Shown here piece after piece: positions 1 to 7,055 of a DNA stretch of 8,538 nucleotides. How positions within the stretch are numbered: the stretch's first letter is position 1; each line of letters starts with the position of its first letter. A program made the translations under genes and the position numbers. This DNA is from Candidatus Dadabacteria bacterium (GTDB lineage Bacteria; Desulfobacterota_D; UBA1144; Nemesobacterales; UBA2774). The notes beneath the pieces were generated by a model, which was not told the origin of the DNA, did no database searches, and saw only the letters and a list, made by a program, of their open reading frames with translations. The stretch covers positions 1 through 8,538 of the forward strand of contig QIHJ01000042.1 in assembly GCA_003229065.1 (NCBI GenBank). The letters are read 5' to 3'.

Positions 1-1909
1 CGGACGACTCTATTTTCCACTGCTCCGGTGTCGAGATAGGACCTGCGAAGCTAAACGGGGACATATGCAGCGAGCCGCTCATCGACTCGATACGTCCCAT
101 GTGCTTATCTATCGTTTCATGTGAGGAAAACCACGGATAAAACTCACTCAGGTCAATACTCATTACATCTGAATTTATTGTCAATTCGCGAATATCCTGC
201 CATTTGAAAGAGCCCGAAATAGCATTTGATATGAAATTGCCGACTGACACATTCATATCACCAATATCTATTGACTTATCGACGTAGTCAAACTTAGTGC
301 CGTTTACTTTTACCGGGTACGGTACCCTCCCGTAATCGGCTGTTAGATCATAGGATGAAGCTTTAAAACTCACCTTCGGAGACTTTTTCTTATCCCCTAC
401 ATTCATCTTTCCCTTGACCCTGCCGTCGATATTTGTAATTAGGGCAAGCTCCTCCTGAAAACCTTCATCGTGGACAAATCTTTTAAGTAATGGCGTTATA
501 TCGTTTAAATCCGCATCTGCATCCATATCGAGGTTCAAAGCTCCGATAGGTCCTTCCGTACCCACAATCAATGACCCTTCGGTACCTATTGAGTTACCCA
601 TTTTAGCGCTCAGGTTCGTCCCCTTAAGTAAACCACCACTTATTAACGCATCTCCGCTCACGTCAAAGAGATCAAGCTCGGCCCCCGGTATAAAAACCTT
701 TCCGTCAACCAGTTTGCCCTTTACGACATAATTGCCTTTTTGAAATAAGTCTTTTATGGAGCTGCCCTTGGCCGAGAGTGTAATTTCGGGCACTTTCCCC
801 CCCTTTACTATCTTGAATATTATATCGACAATACGATTATCCCCTGCCGTAAGAAGTACGCCCTTTCTTGATGGCTCTACTTCGAGATCGGTTCCTTGGA
901 TATCGAGCTTCATTTCATTTTTTGTTTTATCGGCGCTAAAACTACCTTTTGCCTTGAGACCGGGATTCAATAGATTAGCTTTATTCAAACTAACTCTAGT
1001 AGACTTTTGGTCCAGATAGATATCTACGTCAAGGTCCTTTCCATTTATCAGAAGCTCCTCTCCGCCCTTAGCCAGGGTCAGATTATGAGCCGGGCTCTTT
1101 AGAGTCAGATCAAAGACCATAAGCTCTTTGATATCAAACCCCAGAGTTAAGTCGACGTTTGAATCCTTAAATAAGTTCTCTTGAGGCTTAAGCAGATTAA
1201 TAACTTTATGGGGATGGAAATTTATAAGTTTGAGAGATCCGCTTGCATTATAATTCTCTGTATTGACCCAGCCGTTGAACAATATACGAGCGGATAAACT
1301 AGAGTTCCCTGATATATAAATGTTCAGCTTGTTGTTTGGGTGTTCGATTGTGGCGTTAAATCTCTGTAAATATAACGATTCATCGTCATTCTTTACTATG
1401 CTCAACTGACCGTTTTTTATTTCTAATTTACTGTCCTTTTCATTCGTATCGAGGAATTTGAGTACTGTAATGACTTTGGCTTTTAAGCCCTCCATAGTCA
1501 TAGGTTCCGCTGCGGGCACTTTTAACTCTTCAGGCCCTTCTTCCATGAACAATTTAACACTGGGGTTTACAAGTTTCACATAATAAGGCTTAACATCTCC
1601 TTTTAGTAGAGGTAGGAGTCTCGGATATACGATTAAAGTTTCAAAACTTCCTTCTAGTTTGTCGGGCAGCGACAACTGCCCTCCGGTTATGACTACATGG
1701 GGACGGTAAAAAAACTTTACCTCTATATCTTCGATCTCACCTTTCCCGCCGGCTCTTTGTGTTAGAGAAGCCAATATCTTACTTTTTATAAGCTCGGGGT
1801 TTACATACTGTTTTACAAGAAATAGGGATATACCGCCTACAATGATAAGAATCATTATAGCAGCGGCGAACCAAATTGAGATTTTTCTTAATTTTCTATG
1901 AGAACTCAT
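1..1909 (-). CDS. AsmA-family envelope protein, N-terminal 636 residues (partial, runs off left edge)
   Basis: I translated the minus strand from the ATG at 1907-1909. The frame stays open for 636 codons to the window edge, so the C-terminus and stop lie outside. Residues 1-9 are basic (MSSHRKLRK), residues 10-32 form one hydrophobic helix, and the rest is a long soluble domain rich in beta-type alternation and short glycine turns. An inner-membrane anchor followed by 'NPELIKSKILASL' and a repetitive beta-rich periplasmic part is the AsmA/YhdP/TamB-like pattern. Family members are thought to bridge the envelope and carry phospholipid between inner and outer membrane; that role here is inferred. 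A 7-C run at 797-803 does not break the frame. There is no good SD before the ATG, and an in-frame stop lies about 24 bases upstream with no other start between. A weak minus-strand promoter-like pair (TTGAGT at 1945-1950, TATACC at 1923-1928, 16-base spacer) would give a very short leader. The gene sits 187 bases downstream of the MFS gene on the same strand. Coding status is secure; the family call is good but made without a search. Confidence 0.82.
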   Translation of the reverse strand, partial: MSSHRKLRKISIWFAAAIMILIIVGGISLFLVKQYVNPELIKSKILASLTQRAGGKGEIEDIEVKFFYRPHVVITGGQLSLPDKLEGSFETLIVYPRLLPLLKGDVKPYYVKLVNPSVKLFMEEGPEELKVPAAEPMTMEGLKAKVITVLKFLDTNEKDSKLEIKNGQLSIVKNDDESLYLQRFNATIEHPNNKLNIYISGNSSLSARILFNGWVNTENYNASGSLKLINFHPHKVINLLKPQENLFKDSNVDLTLGFDIKELMVFDLTLKSPAHNLTLAKGGEELLINGKDLDVDIYLDQKSTRVSLNKANLLNPGLKAKGSFSADKTKNEMKLDIQGTDLEVEPSRKGVLLTAGDNRIVDIIFKIVKGGKVPEITLSAKGSSIKDLFQKGNYVVKGKLVDGKVFIPGAELDLFDVSGDALISGGLLKGTNLSAKMGNSIGTEGSLIVGTEGPIGALNLDMDADADLNDITPLLKRFVHDEGFQEELALITNIDGRVKGKMNVGDKKKSPKVSFKASSYDLTADYGRVPYPVKVNGTKFDYVDKSIDIGDMNVSVGNFISNAISGSFKWQDIRELTINSDVMSIDLSEFYPWFSSHETIDKHMGRIESMSGSLHMSPFSFAGPISTPEQWKIESS

Positions 1910-2096
1910 GAATTTAGTATCTGGTATAGATTAAAGCCGGTTGAACTCAATACTGAGTGAGATTGAAATAAGCCTACCTTTAATATAATAACTTATACTC
2001 CTATTCTCTACAATCAGTTTTTCTTCCTGATTCATATTTACGGAATTTACAGAGGCCGCGGCAAGCTTCTGATACAACTGGATAATTATATTTTTA

Positions 2097-3617
2097 CTAG
2101 ACGGATTGAGATTTTCTGGAGCTTACGAACAATATGGCCAATACGGCCCCTGCTGCTGCAAGAATCGCGGCGAACCATAGACCCATTTTTATCCCGGTTA
2201 CGTAGGCGTGGTGTATATGCGGCAGAAGCTCTCCGAACTGCACCTGCCCAAAATCACTGATTAATCTCTCTTTACCGGAGCTCCCGAGCACAAACCCAAG
2301 TATATCGGATTTGTTGCCTTCGGATATGCTCATCCCTACTGTCTGTAAGCTCGATGTGATATCTTCTCTTGCCACATCGGTAAATATAGTTGTTATTACA
2401 GCAAGCCCGAGAGCCCCTCCGACAAGCTGAAACATATAGACTATACCCCCTGCGAGACTTGTCCTCGATTCCCTCACTGCACCTACGGCCGCCGTGGTTA
2501 TAGAGGGTACGGAAAACCCAAGGCCTATTCCTGTTATCACAAGTGCGGGGAATGAATGGATGTAACTGCCACCGAATCCGAACAGAGCCATAGCGATTGT
2601 TCCCACAGCGGTTAACGTCATCCCAATAGTTATAGATAATTTAGCTCCGAGCCTGTTATAAATCGTGCCCGATAAAGGTGCAAATATTGCGAACATCAAG
2701 AGCATCGGGACAAGCGCCGCACCTGCGCCAAGTGGAGAGTAACCTTTGAATTTCTCAAGATACTGGGGGATATAGAGGAGCATGCCGAAGAACGCAGGGA
2801 TAACCGTAAACATAATGGTAGCGTTTATCATAAAGGGAAAATTATGCATTACGTCCTTTGGTATTAAGGCCTCTTCGGTCCTCCGCTCGATCGGAATGAA
2901 TATAAGTAAGAAGACTATGAATACGATCAGGAGTGAAATAGTTTTGTAAGATTCCCAACCCCAGCTCGGAGACTGGTTCAAGGCGTATAGAAGTGCGACG
3001 AGCGATACCGAAATTGTGATAATACCCAAGTAGTCGACCTTCTTCTCTCCCTTCTCCGGAAGTTGTTCATCGACATTAAAATAGGTAAGCACCCCTGCAG
3101 TCAAAGCAAGCGGCACGTTTACAAAGAGAACCCAGCGCCAGGAAAGAATCTCAGTGATACCACCCCCTATCAAGGGCCCTGCGGCATTACCCACACCGGC
3201 CGCGCCCAATATCAATCCTACTGCAAAACCCTTTTTCTCATCACTTACTGAAGAGTAGACAATACCCAGTATAGCCGGCCAGAGAAGCGCTGCGCCCACT
3301 CCCTGAACCACCCTGGCTCCTATCAATACCTCTGGGCTCCAGGCTAACCCCCCAGCCAGAGAAGCAAGACCGAATACAACGACTCCCATATAGAAGATCT
3401 TCCTCCGACCAAACGTATCTGCGAGTCTCCCGCACGTCACCATCAGTACGCCGAAAGAGAGCGCATACCCGTTGACAACCCACTCCACGACGCCAATTGT
3501 GGTCTGAAAGTCTTTTTCAACTTCCGGGAGTGCAACATTTATGGCCGCTATATCCACAGCTATGACGCCGACGCCTATTCCCATAGCTATGAATGTGAGT
3601 ATTTGTTTCCTGCTCAT
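2097..3617 (-). CDS. MFS transporter, DHA2 family (14-helix drug:H+ antiporter, EmrB/QacA type)
   Basis: This is a 506-residue polytopic membrane protein, the usual length for 14-helix DHA2 transporters, which export drugs or other small hydrophobic compounds in exchange for protons. Family motifs are visible in order: motif D1 in helix 1 (VDIAAINVALP, residues 21-31); motif A between helices 2 and 3 (GRLADTFGRRK, 63-73); motif B in helix 4 (ARVVQGVGAALLWP, 101-114); the antiporter motif C in helix 5 (GAAGVGNAAGPLIGG, 138-152); and the DHA2-typical 'LSWRWVLFVNVP' (158-169). The substrate cannot be read from sequence. I chose the ATG at 3617 (MSRKQILTF) over a TTG at 3629 that would add four residues (MDSG), because it is ATG and gives the normal short leader before helix 1. 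Neither start has a convincing SD. The stop is TAG at 2097-2099. The gene is divergent from the dienelactone hydrolase gene, so the two share the 143-base region upstream. No adjacent regulator gene or membrane-fusion partner is in the window. Confidence 0.93.
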   Translation of the reverse strand: MSRKQILTFIAMGIGVGVIAVDIAAINVALPEVEKDFQTTIGVVEWVVNGYALSFGVLMVTCGRLADTFGRRKIFYMGVVVFGLASLAGGLAWSPEVLIGARVVQGVGAALLWPAILGIVYSSVSDEKKGFAVGLILGAAGVGNAAGPLIGGGITEILSWRWVLFVNVPLALTAGVLTYFNVDEQLPEKGEKKVDYLGIITISVSLVALLYALNQSPSWGWESYKTISLLIVFIVFLLIFIPIERRTEEALIPKDVMHNFPFMINATIMFTVIPAFFGMLLYIPQYLEKFKGYSPLGAGAALVPMLLMFAIFAPLSGTIYNRLGAKLSITIGMTLTAVGTIAMALFGFGGSYIHSFPALVITGIGLGFSVPSITTAAVGAVRESRTSLAGGIVYMFQLVGGALGLAVITTIFTDVAREDITSSLQTVGMSISEGNKSDILGFVLGSSGKERLISDFGQVQFGELLPHIHHAYVTGIKMGLWFAAILAAAGAVLAILFVSSRKSQSV

Positions 3618-3671
3618 TCCCGAATCCAAGCGGTCTTTTTTATCATCTTAAACCTTATAATATGTTATGCT

Positions 3672-3700
3672 TTGACGCTTCCGGGCGAATTGCATACAGA
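3672..3700 (+). promoter_or_regulatory. Possible sigma70-type promoter for the dienelactone hydrolase gene
   Basis: TTGACG at 3672-3677 matches five of six bases of the -35 consensus. It is followed by a 17-base spacer and TACAGA at 3695-3700, a poor -10 (three of six). Transcription from here would leave a leader of roughly 50 bases before the SD and the ATG at 3761. A perfect TATAAT also occurs at 3656-3661 but has no recognisable -35 at 16-18 bases. Assigned by pattern only; the region also has to contain the divergent promoter of the MFS gene, which I could not identify. Confidence 0.3.
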
Positions 3701-3749
3701 TTAAGCACAAAACACCATAAACGTAATACACACAAAATACCATATAGTG

Positions 3750-3754
3750 AGGAG
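3750..3754 (+). promoter_or_regulatory. Ribosome binding site fixing the start at 3761
   Basis: AGGAG lies six bases before the ATG at 3761. The reading frame is open back to an ATG at 3662, but that would add 33 basic residues in front of a clean signal peptide, and no SD precedes it. The SD plus the signal peptide beginning MRILNLLLLA decide for 3761. Confidence 0.75.
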
Positions 3755-3760
3755 AGATAT

Positions 3761-4561
3761 ATGAGAATTTTAAATTTATTACTATTGGCTTCCTTCATGT
3801 TCGTTTCAACGAGCGCGATTGCGGAGGTCGTAGGTAAGGATGTCGAGTATAAATCCAACAGCACCACGCTTAAGGGGTATCTCGCTTATGACAATAGCAT
3901 AGAAGGCAAAAGACCGGGCATTCTTGTAGTGCATGAATGGTGGGGTCATAACGATTATGCCAGAAGCAGGGCCGACAAGCTGGCAGCGCTAGGATATACC
4001 GCGCTCGCAGTGGATATGTATGGAGACGGCAAAAAGGCCGACCATCCCGAGAAAGCGGGCGAGCTTGCAACAGGAGTGCTCTCGAACCTGGATGAAGCTG
4101 AAAAAAGGTTCCAAGCGGCGCTAACGCTCCTTAAGGAACAGAGCTCGGTAAATCCGGAGCACGTAGCCGCAATCGGATATTGCTTCGGGGGCGCTGTAGT
4201 GCTCAATATGGCTTTACGAGGTGTGGACCTTGACGGAGTTGCCAGCTTTCACGGACTTCTACCGGCTTCAGGACCTGAAAACACGGATGTTAAAGCTAAA
4301 GTCGTTGTATTTCACGGAGGCGCAGATCCTTTTGTTCCCCAGGAGCAGATGGACGCTTTCAAAAAGGCTATGGATAATGCAAACGCTGATTACGACATAG
4401 TAATTTATCCTGAAGTACAGCATAGCTTCACAAGCCCCGGTGCCGACGAGATTGGTAAGAAGTTCGACCTACCTCTGGTGTATAACGAACAAGCAGACAA
4501 GGATTCCTGGGAGAAATTCCAGGCGTTCCTAAAAACGATCTTTCAGCCCGAAAATAATTGA
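3761..4561 (+). CDS. Exported dienelactone hydrolase-family protein (alpha/beta hydrolase)
   Basis: This 266-residue protein has an N-terminal signal peptide: residues 1-21, MRIL, then a leucine-rich core, ending STSAIA before EVVG. It should therefore act in the periplasm or outside the cell. The mature part is a full-length DLH fold. The Cys-Asp-His triad of the family is visible: nucleophile Cys141 in GYCFGG (139-144), Asp189 in GGADPFVP, and His221 in VQHSF. HEWWG (58-62) supplies Glu59, equivalent to the glutamate that controls the cysteine in classical dienelactone hydrolase. Known members hydrolyse dienelactone to maleylacetate in chloroaromatic breakdown, but many exported homologues have no proven substrate, and no other aromatic-pathway gene lies here. 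The SD AGGAG at 3750-3754 supports this start. The gene is divergent from the MFS transporter and ends 18 bases before a strong terminator, so it is probably transcribed alone. Confidence 0.93.
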   Translation: MRILNLLLLASFMFVSTSAIAEVVGKDVEYKSNSTTLKGYLAYDNSIEGKRPGILVVHEWWGHNDYARSRADKLAALGYTALAVDMYGDGKKADHPEKAGELATGVLSNLDEAEKRFQAALTLLKEQSSVNPEHVAAIGYCFGGAVVLNMALRGVDLDGVASFHGLLPASGPENTDVKAKVVVFHGGADPFVPQEQMDAFKKAMDNANADYDIVIYPEVQHSFTSPGADEIGKKFDLPLVYNEQADKDSWEKFQAFLKTIFQPENN

Positions 4562-4578
4562 ACAAACCAAGAAATTCC

Positions 4579-4612
4579 GGCGGAGGAGCACATAATGTTT
4601 CTCCGCCTTTTT
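4579..4612 (+). terminator. Rho-independent terminator of the dienelactone hydrolase gene
   Basis: A perfect 7-bp GC-rich stem (GGCGGAG at 4579-4585 with CTCCGCC at 4601-4607) can be extended inward by a G:T and an A:T pair. It is followed at once by TTTTT and a further T-rich stretch. It starts 18 bases after the TGA of the plus-strand gene. Read on the minus strand the hairpin is followed by GGAATTTC and lacks a proper T-run, so it should not work efficiently for the converging porin remnant. Confidence 0.88.
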
Positions 4613-4667
4613 ATTTAATATTCCACAACAACTGAAGAAGTTTTACCGGCAGGGCTTCAAACCCGAT

Positions 4668-5133
4668 TTAAATATCCACAGCCAACATCACTCCGATTAC
4701 TAAAGCGTCGGGTATTTCACCCGATCCTCCGGGATGCACAATGAATTGTATATCGGGCTGTATTTTGAGCCATTCTGTAATCTCAATAATATGGGTTGCC
4801 TCAAATAAAATCTCAAATCCTTACTTTGGAGATCCTCGCTAATCCTGCCGTAAGCAGCTGCAAAAGCCGTTTTGTCGCTGTCCCTGTGTTTAAATAAACC
4901 AAACCGCCTGATACGAATAGCGGGAATGTATTGATTTCTTGTTGTGGCGCGTATGTCAGGGCCGCCCAGGATGTGAGGCCCTGATCCGACGTTACACGCT
5001 CACGGTACACCATCTGCTCACCTATAGCATAAAAGCCGTAATTGCCGTCCTCATTCGTTTGGGCGTGTGCTGGTAGCGCAGGATAAATTGTAAACAGTAA
5101 TAATAAGAGTAGAAGTTTTCGAGGAGTCGTCAT
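4668..5133 (-). pseudogene. Decayed OprB-type carbohydrate porin (internal deletion plus two frameshifts)
   Basis: Three pieces in different frames read together as the end of an OprB-family porin. Piece one starts at the ATG at 5133. It has a signal peptide (MTTPRK, a leucine run, then PALPAHA before Q25), then NYGFYAIGEQMVYRE, a DQGL element, and LFVSGGLVY near 4893-4910. This frame alone would end at a TGA at 4813-4815 after 106 residues, with a non-family tail. Piece two, in another frame (about 4818-4892), reads DSDKTAFAAAYGRISEDL, the conserved AYGRIS region. Piece three, in the third frame, reads FEILFEAT then WLKIQPDIQFIVHPGG and IPDALVIG, and ends at a TAA at 4668-4670: the typical OprB C-terminus. 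Adding one T in the GATTTGAG at 4812-4819 would join pieces two and three. Normal OprB proteins exceed 400 residues; here the signal peptide joins straight to the last third, so most of the barrel is missing. The family is known for sugar uptake across the outer membrane. Sequencing error could explain the frameshifts but not the deletion. Confidence 0.72.
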
Positions 5134-5212
5134 CAGGTGTTAATCCAAAGCGGTTCATCGAAGCGAATATAGAGTAAATTAGACCTGAAGTCCGTTGTTT
5201 ATAAAGATATTG

Positions 5213-6916
5213 CTAAAAAATGCCCCAGAAAGAATCGTGAAGATCATACCCGGTCTCGTTCCATAGAGCGCAATTGGCTCGAGCAATATCCGATCCAGTT
5301 CTCATTTGATCGATTGGGGTAAGAAATACCAGATTGAGATAATCCTGCCCGAACGGGGGCCATTTCATATTATTGGCTCCCGGGTTTAATTCTTTGGCAA
5401 AGTTAGTCCAGAAATCTATCATTAAATTTGAAAGCTCGGACTCTTCGGAGGTAAAATCAAATCCCCTGCTGTGCGCTGTATGGAACACATACGGAAGCTC
5501 GTCCCCGTGGCAGACAGCATCTGTGCAAGCGGGCGTTTTAGGCCAAATGTTAAAAGACGAGACTTGATTGAATTCGTATGACCAAGTATTCGGGGAAGAA
5601 TGTTTTGCGGTATATTGGTTTGGGCAGATGAAAAGATAATCCGTTGCCACCCTGGAAATAACTTCAGTATTGTCACCCTGAACAGCCGGGTATTTCTCGT
5701 ATATTTTCTTACGTAGTGCGTGATCGCGTATCATAAAATCAAGCATCAGCCGGTAGTCCAGAGCCGAAAGCGACTTCTTAGCTATAGCCGCCTTAGTAAG
5801 CTCAATAAATAATACCCCCTCGTTCTTATTCGTGCCTATTATTATGGGGGTTTTAAGCTTACCGTTGGCTATGACGGTAATAGGCTGCACTGTAACAACC
5901 TCGCCGTCTATCACGGGAGCCCATACGAGCAGGTCCACAATACCATGAAATACTAAAGGCCATATCAAGTTCTTCTGTGACTGCGCGTCAAGCACAACTT
6001 CGGGGAGCTTACTCCTCATACATTTTAAATCGGTTTTATCACACCCCAGATCGCCTGCGAATCTTTTTGATATATCCCCAGAATCTTTTAAGGTTCTATA
6101 AGGGATTCCAAGCGGGTTACTTTCCATAATAGCCGCTCTGTAGAGACCCTCTGATCCGGGTGAAGAAACCAGATGAAGACCTATACTCATAGCGCCCGCA
6201 CTCTCTCCCCAAAGAGTCACCTTGTCGGGGTCTGCGCCGAAAGCGTTTATATTATCCTGTACCCATTTAAGCGCCAGCTTCTGATCCAGGAGACCGAAAT
6301 TCCCGTTAATCTCTTCCCCCGTCGCCTTATCCTTCAAACCTGCCAGAAAGCCGAGCGCGCCGAGACGGTAGTTAAAACTAACCACCACCACGTCCCCCCG
6401 GGCTGCTGTGTAGGCTCCGTTGTAAAGAGCGTCGGCGCTTGACCCGTACACGAACGCCCCGCCGTATATAAATACCATCACTGCCTTTGACTCTTGCGAA
6501 GCCCCTGTCGGGGTCCATACGTTTATTGTAAGGCAGTCCTCAGATTGAGGCTTGACAGGGGAGCTCTGAGGACACGACGGGCCGAACTTGGTAGCCTTCA
6601 AGACTTCCTTCCAGGGCTTAACGGGCACGGGAGCGCGCCATCGGTTATCCCCTGCCGTCGTTTCGGCAAAAGGAATCCCAAGGTATGCGTTTACTTTCTT
6701 TCCCGAGCTTGGAGAAACAACCTTGCCGCAAAGTGAACCTTCCGTTGTCAGCACTGTTCCTGTTGTACAATCGGGCAGATTTACTCTTGTATAATTTTCT
6801 CCTATCAGAACCTGAGGGGGCTCTTCAGGCGCAGGCTCGGAAGAAGCCTGACGGCTTACACAGCCGCATGCTATGCAAACTAGAACCAGGAATCCAGTTA
6901 CTGATAATTTTCGCAT
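5213..6916 (-). CDS. Type-B carboxylesterase/lipase-family protein, probable lipoprotein
   Basis: This 567-residue serine esterase of the alpha/beta-hydrolase fold should cleave carboxylic esters outside the cytoplasm. Residues 1-20 form a basic then hydrophobic export leader with cysteines at 14, 17 and 19. CIAC and ACGC resemble but do not exactly match a lipobox, so lipid attachment at Cys17 or Cys19 is likely rather than certain. A proline- and glutamate-rich linker (26-34) follows. Family features in order: the signature SEDCLTINVW (125-134), oxyanion-loop GGAF (152-155), nucleophile Ser239 in GESAG, acid Glu366 in GTNKNEG, and His470 in CHGDELPYVF. All catalytic residues are present and the length is normal. 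SD-like AGAGGGGG (6925-6932) lies eight bases before the ATG and fixes the start. The gene has a 139-base gap to the flavoprotein gene upstream and 79 bases to the porin remnant downstream, so read-through is possible. The natural substrate is unknown; a polymer or pollutant ester role would be a guess. Confidence 0.93.
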   Translation of the reverse strand: MRKLSVTGFLVLVCIACGCVSRQASSEPAPEEPPQVLIGENYTRVNLPDCTTGTVLTTEGSLCGKVVSPSSGKKVNAYLGIPFAETTAGDNRWRAPVPVKPWKEVLKATKFGPSCPQSSPVKPQSEDCLTINVWTPTGASQESKAVMVFIYGGAFVYGSSADALYNGAYTAARGDVVVVSFNYRLGALGFLAGLKDKATGEEINGNFGLLDQKLALKWVQDNINAFGADPDKVTLWGESAGAMSIGLHLVSSPGSEGLYRAAIMESNPLGIPYRTLKDSGDISKRFAGDLGCDKTDLKCMRSKLPEVVLDAQSQKNLIWPLVFHGIVDLLVWAPVIDGEVVTVQPITVIANGKLKTPIIIGTNKNEGVLFIELTKAAIAKKSLSALDYRLMLDFMIRDHALRKKIYEKYPAVQGDNTEVISRVATDYLFICPNQYTAKHSSPNTWSYEFNQVSSFNIWPKTPACTDAVCHGDELPYVFHTAHSRGFDFTSEESELSNLMIDFWTNFAKELNPGANNMKWPPFGQDYLNLVFLTPIDQMRTGSDIARANCALWNETGYDLHDSFWGIF

Positions 6917-7055
6917 AATAGTATCCCCCTCTGCTCTTACAGAAGAACTCGTATACCAACATACAGCTATCCTATTGAAATAATATCACAATTTGATGAG
7001 AGGAGCCCTATTCAATTTACGTCTAAGCTATTGCACACACAGATATTCCCTTGCT

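Noticed and set aside
797..803. Seven-C homopolymer as a possible frameshift or phase-variation site in the AsmA-like gene
   Set aside because: The frame is open on both sides with the given length and the protein reads sensibly across it.
756..1019. 87-codon plus-strand reading frame
   Set aside because: Antisense to the continuously open AsmA-like frame, with low-complexity composition and no supporting motif.
1931..2035. Small minus-strand reading frame of 34 codons (MNQEEKLIVENRSISYYIKG...) in the gap between the MFS and AsmA-like genes
   Set aside because: There is no SD, no recognisable motif, and the length is well within chance for AT-rich intergenic DNA. It would overlap the possible promoter region of the AsmA-like gene.
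3662..3760. Upstream extension of the dienelactone hydrolase protein by 33 residues
   Set aside because: It would bury the signal peptide and has no SD, whereas the ATG at 3761 has AGGAG at the right distance.
4813..5133. A genuine small 106-residue secreted protein
   Set aside because: Its body matches OprB blocks and the rest of the porin continues in the other two frames up to 4668, so a truncated pseudogene explains it better. Expression of the short product is not excluded.
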